A model generated the notes under the pieces. It was not told where the DNA came from. It worked only from the letters and a program-made list of their open reading frames with translations, and made no database searches. DNA of 36,202 nucleotides, taken from the NCBI GenBank assembly GCA_022072125.1, contig JAJVIH010000048.1, positions 1 to 36,202 on the forward strand, written 5' to 3'. This document shows, piece after piece, positions 1-6,169 of this stretch. The stretch comes from Myxococcota bacterium (GTDB lineage Bacteria > Myxococcota > JAJVIH01). The translations under genes and the position numbers were made by a program. Each line of letters begins with the position of its first letter. Position 1 is the first letter of the stretch.

Positions 1-754
1 GGAAATGCTTGTAAATGGCCACCGCGCGGCGGATCAGCCCCCAACGCATGCCGAGAATCGGATGATCCACGAACGCATCGCGCCCGAAAAGCGAGGCGCG
101 CGTGTCGTCGCGCTCGTACGAATCGTCATTCGCGAGAAAGAGATCGGACCACGCGCATTTTCCCACCGCGAGCGCGCGGTACAGCGGCTTGCGGAAATGC
201 GAGAAGACGCGCTCATCCTCGCTCAACAATTCCTGATACGGATCGTGTTCGACCAGCCATTCCGGCAGCAACGGCCACTCACGGATGACGCGCATCGGCA
301 GAATATCCTCGCCCGGCAGCGGCGACGGCGGACGCAGCGCGTGCGTATGCGGATGGCCATCCTCCCACACCGTGACCAGATCGCGGCGGTCGTAACCGCA
401 GAAACGCTCCGTTTTTTTCCGCCGCGGATTTTCCGCATCGCCGTGAACGCCAGTCTCCGCGCGGTCCCGCGCTTCATCTTTACCGCTGGTGATGCGAAGC
501 GACGCGGCCGTTTCGTGATCGCGGTGAGGATCGCGATGCGCCTCCGGAAGAATCTGGTGATGAGTGGACGCTTGGAACTTGCGGAGATCGAATTGCTCCA
601 TTGACAGAACGTCATCATGACGTTTCGTCAACAGGACGGCGGAGAAAATCCCAGCACGCAGCCAGGCGTTGAATCGTCCGCCCGCCGCCGCGAGCGCCGC
701 CGCGAAGGCGGCGACCAACACGCCCGGGACGGATATCGTGAATTTGTCAATCAT
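1..754 (-). CDS. Partial hypothetical protein with N-terminal membrane segment, cut by window edge
   Basis: I do not recognise this protein. The reading frame starts at the ATG at 754, behind a strong ribosome site (AAAGGAG, 7 bases upstream), and runs about 251 codons without a stop to the window edge, so the C-terminus is missing. The first 45 residues hold one or two hydrophobic, Ala-rich stretches (roughly residues 8-25 and 31-43), suggesting a signal anchor. Residues 60-110 are rich in His, Asp, Glu and Arg and look like a hydrophilic linker. The part after about residue 115 has normal globular composition (Trp, Tyr, Phe, mixed charges). A 199-codon open frame on the other strand (5-604) lacks a comparable ribosome site and is judged a shadow. 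No function is proposed. Confidence 0.6.
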   Translation of the reverse strand, partial: MIDKFTISVPGVLVAAFAAALAAAGGRFNAWLRAGIFSAVLLTKRHDDVLSMEQFDLRKFQASTHHQILPEAHRDPHRDHETAASLRITSGKDEARDRAETGVHGDAENPRRKKTERFCGYDRRDLVTVWEDGHPHTHALRPPSPLPGEDILPMRVIREWPLLPEWLVEHDPYQELLSEDERVFSHFRKPLYRALAVGKCAWSDLFLANDDSYERDDTRASLFGRDAFVDHPILGMRWGLIRRAVAIYKHF

Positions 755-1081
755 GTGATTCTCCTTTCAGAGGGCTCCTTTCGCCGGGGCGGGATCACGA
801 TCTTCCACTTTCCCCATGCTCGTTTTTGAACGGCGGAGCGAGACCGTGATGGCGCTCGCCTCCCCATGCTCATCCCTGATTATGGTGATTTTCATGGGCA
901 TCCGGACAAAAATCGGCTTTCCGCTGATTTCATGCGGACTTGCACGCGACCAAAACCCGCGCCGTGTCGCCTTTTGTCACCTTTCAAGGTGACACGCGCG
1001 GGGAGCCAAAACCGCTCATCCGCGTGGATGCTTCGCCAGCACGTCCGCTGGAAGCAGCGGGATTGGGGTTCGCGGAAAAAT
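755..1081. other. Intergenic region between the partial gene and the B12 lipoprotein gene
   Basis: This stretch is a 3' flank for the lipoprotein gene and a 5' flank for the partial gene; both are read on the minus strand. It contains the stem-loop region at 957-1001, listed separately. It also carries an 11-base direct repeat (TCCCCATGCTC) near 811 and 861. I see no convincing coding frame or clear promoter pair. Confidence 0.5.
957..1001 (-). terminator. Nested stem-loops, candidate terminator after the btuB-lipoprotein operon
   Basis: Read on the minus strand, GTCACCTT and AAGGTGAC (976-993) form a perfect 8-base inverted repeat. The same left arm can instead pair with a second, one-mismatch copy of the right arm (AAGGCGACAC). 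That larger stem is extended by outer CCGCGC and GCGCGG arms and followed by GTTTTGG. It lies about 80 bases past the lipoprotein stop codon. The T-run is short, so the terminator call is tentative. Confidence 0.4.
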
Positions 1082-2260
1082 TCAGGGAATCGCCAACAAT
1101 TCAAATGGCGGGAGACCGGTTGACCGCGCCGCGCCGCGCTCCTCGTCGCCGGGGATGGAAAACACGCGAATCCCCGGACGGGCGGGGGTGCGGTCGCAAA
1201 CCAGCAATTCCCCGCGATCGGGAAGAATCAGCAGGCCCGCCAGATCAAAACTTCCGGTGCGGATCAATTCCCGCACCAGGCGCCGCTCCCGCAGGCTGAA
1301 GTGAGCCAGGGAAGTCTTGTAATCCGGCGTGCTGACCACCACGTACAAATCATCGCCCAGCAAATCCCAGGCGTTGATATCGCCGCCCAAGGTCTGTTCA
1401 TCAATCAACACCACCGCCTTGCCGCTGGCGTCCATTTGCGCGAGTCCGCCATCCAGCGCGCCGAAATTACCGGGGAACGAGAGAGCAAACGATTTTCCGT
1501 CCGGCGACAGTTTCATGGGGCTGATGGGGCTGCGGAAAGGCAACACCCAGCCCTGCGCGCCGGGAACGGCGGGATCCAGATCCGCCACCTCGCCGGTTTC
1601 CGGATCGAGTGCGATGATCAGGGAATCGTGGTTGGCGCGGAAGCGGTCCTTCTGGTCCAGCCGCTGCAGGGTGACGTACACCCGGTTGTTCCACAGCAGC
1701 ATCTGATCCATCTCCGGAACGCCGTCCGGATCGGCGAAGGCGGATAGATCAATCTCCCGGATCGGCGCGCCGGTGGCGGGGTTCATCACCAGCAGCGAGG
1801 GGGATTGATGGCGGGTCACGAAGGCCTTGCCGGGGGAGAGGATCAGCACGTCGCGCGGGTTGGTTCCGTTGCCCACGCCGTGCTGGGCGGCGGTGGCGAA
1901 GCGATTGCGCGGGTCCAGAAACTGCAGGTTGTCCTGGCGCAGGCGGTTGACCACCACCACCTGCCGCAACAAGGGCGACCAGCGCGCCACCGCATCGGAA
2001 TGAATGCTCCCGAGGTCTTTCATCACCGCGCCGCCGGCCGGGTCCAGCACCGCGAAGGAGCCGGTGGCGTAATCGGTGGTGACCACGAAAACGCCAGGCC
2101 CCGCGCCTTCCACGATTCCTCCGCCGTCCGGTCCCGAGCCCGGGCCGGTGAAAGGCCCCGCCTGCTCTCCGCCGCATGACAGCAGGAAAAATCCGATCGC
2201 GCAGGCGCCCGCGGCGGGCAGGAAAAACGATCCGCGGATGATGGAACGGGCGGTATTCAT
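1082..2260 (-). CDS. Beta-propeller-like lipoprotein co-transcribed with BtuB-type receptor (BtuG-like candidate)
   Basis: A 392-residue exported lipoprotein. Residues 1-28 are a signal peptide ending in the lipobox LLSC (Cys29). The rest has repeated motifs of about 45-50 residues, with a Val/Leu-rich strand, then 'DP.TG' or 'LSPDGK' turns, as in YncE/surface-layer-type beta-propellers. The start at 2260 is chosen because GAGG lies 8 bases upstream and the signal peptide begins there; an upstream extension of the frame lacks these and overlaps the receptor gene. It begins 7 bases after the receptor stop codon, and the stop overlaps its ribosome site, so it shares the cobalamin-riboswitch transcript. 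In Bacteroides, BtuG is a surface beta-propeller lipoprotein that binds B12 and is partnered with BtuB. The same role is inferred here from context and architecture, not from sequence identity. Confidence 0.75.
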   Translation of the reverse strand: MNTARSIIRGSFFLPAAGACAIGFFLLSCGGEQAGPFTGPGSGPDGGGIVEGAGPGVFVVTTDYATGSFAVLDPAGGAVMKDLGSIHSDAVARWSPLLRQVVVVNRLRQDNLQFLDPRNRFATAAQHGVGNGTNPRDVLILSPGKAFVTRHQSPSLLVMNPATGAPIREIDLSAFADPDGVPEMDQMLLWNNRVYVTLQRLDQKDRFRANHDSLIIALDPETGEVADLDPAVPGAQGWVLPFRSPISPMKLSPDGKSFALSFPGNFGALDGGLAQMDASGKAVVLIDEQTLGGDINAWDLLGDDLYVVVSTPDYKTSLAHFSLRERRLVRELIRTGSFDLAGLLILPDRGELLVCDRTPARPGIRVFSIPGDEERGAARSTGLPPFELLAIP

Positions 2261-2267
2261 GGCATCC

Positions 2268-4301
2268 TCAAAATGCATCGGCATGGAGAAACAGCGAGAC
2301 CATGAAGATGCGTCCCGGCAGGGGGAAGCCGTCGAAATCGGCGACCCGGTTGGCGGTGAAGTTCTGCGCCTCGAAGGTGATCCGGGCATGGCGGGTTCCC
2401 GGCTGCACGGAGACCAGCGCGCCATGGGTCACCCGCGCCTCGTTGAAGCGGCGGTTGGCGGGATCGAGAAAGGTCAGGCCGGTGTAGCGGAACTCATATT
2501 GCAGGCGGGTCCACGGCAGCAGCACGCGCGGCCGCAGGAAGGTTTCGTCCATGGGGCGGCGCGGCAGAATCATGCCGAAGCGGGCGGCGTCCGCGCTCAA
2601 ATCCTGCGGCAGTTGGCGGGTGTGGTTGCCAGCGAACTGGAAGTGGCGCGTCAGGTTCAGGCTGGCCTGTAATTCCCATCCGGGAATCGCCGCGCCGCCG
2701 ATATTCACCGCGCGGGAATTGCGCTGGCTGAACTGCACGTACTGGATCAGGTTGCTGGCGATGGTGCGGAATGCGGCCGCCTCGGCGTACACGCGGAAGC
2801 CCGGGCCCAGGCGCCGTCCCGAATCGTATCCCACGCCGATATCCTGGTTGAGGCCGATCTCGGGCCGCAGGGCGGGATTTCCGCCGATATATCCGCGGTC
2901 GCCAAACAACTCGAACATGGAGGGGAAGCGCGCGTATTGACCCAGGTTGGCGCGGGCGAAAAATCCATGCGGGAAATTGACCCGCGCCCCCGCCGATGGA
3001 CTCAGGAAATTGCGCGCCGCGCTCGACCGCGCCACGGGCTCCGCGGCGAGGGGAATTTCGCCGCTGAAACGATCGAAGACGGCGTCCCAGCGCAGGGCGG
3101 GGGTGAAGACCACGCCGCCGTTGAAGAAGGCCAGTTGCTGCCACGCCGCCGCGGACAGGCGGTGGCGGCTGCTCGAAGGATGCCCTTTCTCCGGCGGTTG
3201 CAGGTTGCGCGGCTGGTAAATCTCCATGCGCCAGTCGAGCATGCCATGACAGGAGATCCCCCGGGCGAGGTCCGCATGGGCGCGGCTGGTCAGGCCCGCG
3301 GCGTGGGTCAGGTTGTTGTTGACAAGGCCGCCCAGCGCGATTTCTCCGCGGGCGTCGTTCAGGCGTTCGTCCAGCAGGCCGTGGTGCGCCGCCAGTTCGA
3401 GGGTGAAATCATCACTGGCCAGGGGCCGGAAACGGGCGGCGGCCTGGGTAGTTGCGCGCAGCGTGGAAAAATCCGCCTCGCGGGCCTGGTTGCTGGACAC
3501 GCCGGGCAGGCCCTGACGCCGCGTGAAAAAATCGCTGGTCAGATCCAGTTCCAGCAGGCGGGTGGGGCGGGCGGATACGCGGCCGGTCGCGGAGAAAGCG
3601 TTGTTGTGGTTGTTCTCGCGCCGGGTCACGGCGTCATCGGCGGTGTTGAAGGGCGTGCCGTTGTCATCCAGAAATGAATAATCGCCTGCCGAGCCTTCGT
3701 GGCCGAGAAACAGGCCGTAATTCCAGGCGGGGAAATGCTGGGTGCGCGCTCCGCTGATCCGGCGGGTGAAGAAGCTTCCGCCGCTCAGCAGCAATTCGGA
3801 GTATGAACCCGCATCCGCCGATCGGGTCACCAGATTGATGGCGCCCGCAAGCCCCGGTTCGGCCAGGCCCGGCGGCGTGAATCCGCGGTAGACCTCGATG
3901 CGCTCCAGGGCTTCCACGGGGATATCGGCGAGGTTGACGGCGCCGCCGCTGGCCCGGTTCAGCGGCGCGCCATTGAGGTATACCCGCACCTGGTCGGCGT
4001 TGGACCCGCGGATGGACACCGTGCTGAAGGCTCCAGGCCCGCCCAGCGACTGGATGCTGGTTCCGGCGCTTTCCTCCACAAACTGGGCGGCGGAGCGCGC
4101 CTCGCCGCGGCGCTCGTTGATATCAATGATCGTGACGTTGGCGGATGGAAAATCCGGATTGGCGAATCCGCGGTCGAGCGCGGAGCGCACCCGGATGGGC
4201 GTGGCGGCGGCGCCGGGACTGGCGGCGCCGGCGTCATCCGCGCGGGCCAGCGCGGGAAGCAGCAGCAGGCATGCGCCCGCAATGCAAAAACAATGGGTCA
4301 T
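2268..4301 (-). CDS. btuB: TonB-dependent outer-membrane receptor, BtuB type (cobalamin)
   Basis: A 677-residue outer-membrane receptor. A signal peptide (about residues 1-21, ending ALARA) is followed by a short TonB-box-like stretch (TPIRVR). The plug domain (about 50-160) has the family pattern 'STVSIRGSNADQVRVYLNG' and the motif 'GAINLVTR'. A long beta-barrel follows, ending in the C-terminal Phe typical of outer-membrane barrels. The length is slightly above that of E. coli BtuB. The substrate is assigned from the cobalamin riboswitch immediately upstream. The start codon sits inside a hairpin that can hide it (4295-4317), and GGAG is 5 bases upstream. Import through it needs TonB-ExbBD, which is not in this window. 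Downstream is the co-transcribed lipoprotein. Confidence 0.88.
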   Translation of the reverse strand: MTHCFCIAGACLLLLPALARADDAGAASPGAAATPIRVRSALDRGFANPDFPSANVTIIDINERRGEARSAAQFVEESAGTSIQSLGGPGAFSTVSIRGSNADQVRVYLNGAPLNRASGGAVNLADIPVEALERIEVYRGFTPPGLAEPGLAGAINLVTRSADAGSYSELLLSGGSFFTRRISGARTQHFPAWNYGLFLGHEGSAGDYSFLDDNGTPFNTADDAVTRRENNHNNAFSATGRVSARPTRLLELDLTSDFFTRRQGLPGVSSNQAREADFSTLRATTQAAARFRPLASDDFTLELAAHHGLLDERLNDARGEIALGGLVNNNLTHAAGLTSRAHADLARGISCHGMLDWRMEIYQPRNLQPPEKGHPSSSRHRLSAAAWQQLAFFNGGVVFTPALRWDAVFDRFSGEIPLAAEPVARSSAARNFLSPSAGARVNFPHGFFARANLGQYARFPSMFELFGDRGYIGGNPALRPEIGLNQDIGVGYDSGRRLGPGFRVYAEAAAFRTIASNLIQYVQFSQRNSRAVNIGGAAIPGWELQASLNLTRHFQFAGNHTRQLPQDLSADAARFGMILPRRPMDETFLRPRVLLPWTRLQYEFRYTGLTFLDPANRRFNEARVTHGALVSVQPGTRHARITFEAQNFTANRVADFDGFPLPGRIFMVSLFLHADAF

Positions 4302-4317
4302 GGATTCTCCATGACCC
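4295..4317 (-). promoter_or_regulatory. Start-codon sequestering hairpin (riboswitch expression platform)
   Basis: On the minus strand, GGGTCATGG (4317-4309) and CCATGACCC (4303-4295) are a perfect 9-base inverted repeat with loop AGAAT. The btuB start codon (4301-4299) lies inside the 3' arm. The ribosome site GGAG (4310-4307) is split between stem and loop. Folding would block translation initiation. The 5' arm overlaps TCCGGGT (4320-4314), which can instead pair with ACCCGGA (4423-4417) at the riboswitch P1 3' strand. Confidence 0.75.
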
Positions 4318-4416
4318 GGACTCCAACCTGGCGAAGCCGCCGTGAATCACGCGGGCGAAGCACGATGCGCGCTCCGCCGGCCAGCACCTTTCGCTCGAAG
4401 AGCCGGGCCTCTCATG

Positions 4417-4600
4417 TCCGGGTTGGGTATCCTGGCTCACGGGTTTCGCGCCGCATGGCGCCGCGCTGTTCCGGCCTTCCCAGGCGAACGCCCAGTGGCC
4501 ATGGCGGAAACAGCTTCCCGTTCACAGTGGCGGGACCGCGCCGGATTTTCACCGGACTTCCCCAGGGCGGCAAAGCGCCGCCCCATCACCCGAACGATGG
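4417..4600 (-). ncRNA. Cobalamin riboswitch upstream of btuB
   Basis: The minus strand has the conserved cobalamin-riboswitch core. It contains GGGGAAGTCCGGTGAAAATC followed by the CGGTCCCGCCACTGT element (about 4564-4523), and the B12-box-like GTGAGCCAGGATACC (4440-4426). P1 can form between CGGGT (4592-4588) and ACCCG (4423-4419). A GGGCGGC/GCCGCCC stem-loop lies near the 5' side. The aptamer ends about 120 bases before the btuB start. Together with the start-codon hairpin this predicts translational repression by adenosylcobalamin. The core motifs are diagnostic; exact ends are approximate. Confidence 0.93.
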
Positions 4601-4604
4601 CGCG

Positions 4605-4634
4605 AGTGTGGGCCTTTCGCCCGTGCGATGTCAA
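4605..4634 (-). promoter_or_regulatory. Putative promoter of the riboswitch-btuB transcript
   Basis: A consensus -35 (TTGACA, 4634-4629) is followed after 18 bases by a weak -10 (CACACT, 4610-4605). The predicted start of transcription, near 4598, falls just before the 5' strand of riboswitch P1 at 4592, which supports the placement. Confidence 0.4.
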
Positions 4635-4641
4635 CCGGCGG

Positions 4642-4670
4642 AAATATAAAATCCGGGAACGGGAACCCGG
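4642..4670 (-). terminator. Putative rho-independent terminator after the glycosyltransferase gene
   Basis: On the minus strand a CCGGG/CCCGG stem with an 8-base loop (4670-4653) is followed by ATTTTATATTT. It sits 55 bases past the glycosyltransferase stop and before the btuB promoter. The stem is short, so confidence is moderate. Confidence 0.42.
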
Positions 4671-4724
4671 TGAAATCCGAAGCCGCATTTCCGCCGCTTT
4701 CATGCTCGACCGGGCGCGCTGGAA

Positions 4725-6101
4725 TCACTGTCCCGGGAGGCGGCGGATATCCCGCCAAACCTCCGCCAGCGGCAGCGGCGGCGCGCCGGCCAGCCAGGCG
4801 CCGTACAACTCCCGGTACCGGGCCGCGATGGCGCCGATGGAATAATGTTCCTCGATGCGGCGGCGGGCGTTTTCGCCGGATTTCCCACGGCGCGGCGGAT
4901 CGTACGCCCAGCCGGCGATCGCCTCCGCGAGTTCACGCGGGTCCCGGGGCCGCACCAGCCAGCCGCATTCACCCAGCACGGCTGGCGTTCCCCCCACCGC
5001 CGTGGCGATGCACGGCAAACCGCTGGCCATGGCCTCCAGCAAGGCGTTGGATACGCCTTCGTTCCAGGAGGGCAGAACAAATCCGCCGGCGGCGGCCAGG
5101 AATCCGGGGATATCGCTGATCTCCCCCAGAAAACGGACGCCGCCGCCAACGCCTGAATTGCGCGCCCGCTCCTCCAGTTCCGGACGTTGCGGGCCATCGC
5201 CCGCCAGCAACAACAGCGGCGCGGCGTCGTGGCGCATCCGGCGGACGGCCATCGCCCATGCATCCACCAGATCGCCAACGCCCTTTTCCCGGGTCAGACG
5301 CCCCACATACGCCAGCACGAGATGGTGATCGCCCAGTCCCAGGGCCCGGCGGGCCTGAACGCGCTCCGCGGGCGAGGGCGGATGGAACACCGTGGCGTCC
5401 ACGCCGTTGGGCAGGTCCAGTATCCCGCGGGCGCCGAAACCGGCCAGCATCCCGTGCAGGTCATCGTTGATGGCCACGCAGGCGTGGGCCCAGGCGGCGC
5501 CCTGCCGGGCGAAGCCGTCTTCAAACACCGCCGGCGCGCCGAAAGCCGCGCGATCCGCGCCGGAAGCCGCCTTGAGCAGGGTTCCAACTCCCAATAGGCG
5601 GCCCGCCAGAATGGCCGCGCTGGAAAACGGCGACAGCGCATGGGCATGGATGGCGGTGACGCCCCGGCCATCGCCGCCCAGGAAGCGCAGCCAGGCGCTG
5701 ACGTGCAGCAGCGGATTCACGGGCTCCGCGGGCCAGCCGGGCAAGGCCAGCAGCGGCAATCCCTCGAACCGGGATGGAATCTCCACGCCCGGGCGCTGGT
5801 TGGTGACGAGCAGAATCTCCGCGCCGCCGCGCCGCAATTCCCGGGACAGGACCACGGCCTGGCGTTCGTAACCGCCGGTGCGGGGGAAGTCCGGAACCAC
5901 CATGGCCGCCACGGGATGCGATGGCGGCGGGGATTGCGCCCGTTCCTCGCGCGCCCGCCGGATCAACAGCGGCCACGAGGCCCGCGCCAGCGCCTCCGGC
6001 ATGGCGCGGTTGATCGCGCGATGCCAGAGCGGACGCAGGCGGCCCTGACGGTCCAGGTTCCGGCCCAGTTCGCGGATCAGGCGCAGGGGGGAACGGTTCA
6101 A
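4725..6101 (-). CDS. Glycosyltransferase family 4 (GT-B fold)
   Basis: A 458-residue cytoplasmic or peripheral glycosyltransferase that probably moves a sugar from a nucleotide-sugar donor to a glycan or lipid acceptor. The N-terminal half has the acceptor-side motif 'VPDFPRTGGYERQAVVLSRE' (about residue 70). The C-terminal half has the donor-side signature: 'LAYVGRLTREKGVGDLV', 'LLLAGDGPQRPELE', and the EX7E-type motif 'EGVSNALLEAMASGLP' followed by 'VGGTPAVL'. The start appears to be a TTG at 6101 with GAGGTG 8 bases upstream; a nearby ATG at 6108 is in the wrong frame. It is preceded by a strong hairpin separating it from the DsbA gene and followed by a likely terminator, so it may be monocistronic. 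Substrate unknown. Confidence 0.88.
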   Translation of the reverse strand: MNRSPLRLIRELGRNLDRQGRLRPLWHRAINRAMPEALARASWPLLIRRAREERAQSPPPSHPVAAMVVPDFPRTGGYERQAVVLSRELRRGGAEILLVTNQRPGVEIPSRFEGLPLLALPGWPAEPVNPLLHVSAWLRFLGGDGRGVTAIHAHALSPFSSAAILAGRLLGVGTLLKAASGADRAAFGAPAVFEDGFARQGAAWAHACVAINDDLHGMLAGFGARGILDLPNGVDATVFHPPSPAERVQARRALGLGDHHLVLAYVGRLTREKGVGDLVDAWAMAVRRMRHDAAPLLLLAGDGPQRPELEERARNSGVGGGVRFLGEISDIPGFLAAAGGFVLPSWNEGVSNALLEAMASGLPCIATAVGGTPAVLGECGWLVRPRDPRELAEAIAGWAYDPPRRGKSGENARRRIEEHYSIGAIAARYRELYGAWLAGAPPLPLAEVWRDIRRLPGQ

Positions 6102-6119
6102 CGGGCATTCACCTCAAAT

Positions 6120-6149
6120 GGCAAAGCCCCGGACAGCCGGGGCTTTGCC
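6120..6149 (-). terminator. Strong 13-bp stem-loop between dsbA-like gene and glycosyltransferase gene
   Basis: A perfect 13-base inverted repeat, GGCAAAGCCCCGG and CCGGGGCTTTGCC, with a 4-base loop. It lies about 20 bases after the stop codon of the four-domain DsbA gene. On the minus strand it is followed by ATTTG, a poor T-run, so it may terminate weakly or act as an attenuator or RNA-end stabiliser. The glycosyltransferase ribosome site lies directly beyond it. Confidence 0.65.
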
Positions 6150-6169
6150 GCGATTGGATCGCCGCGCCC

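Noticed and set aside
5-604. 199-codon + strand frame at the left edge
   Set aside because: No ribosome site is seen, and its composition is biased to Arg and Gln. The minus-strand frame from 754 has a strong ribosome site and more protein-like composition.
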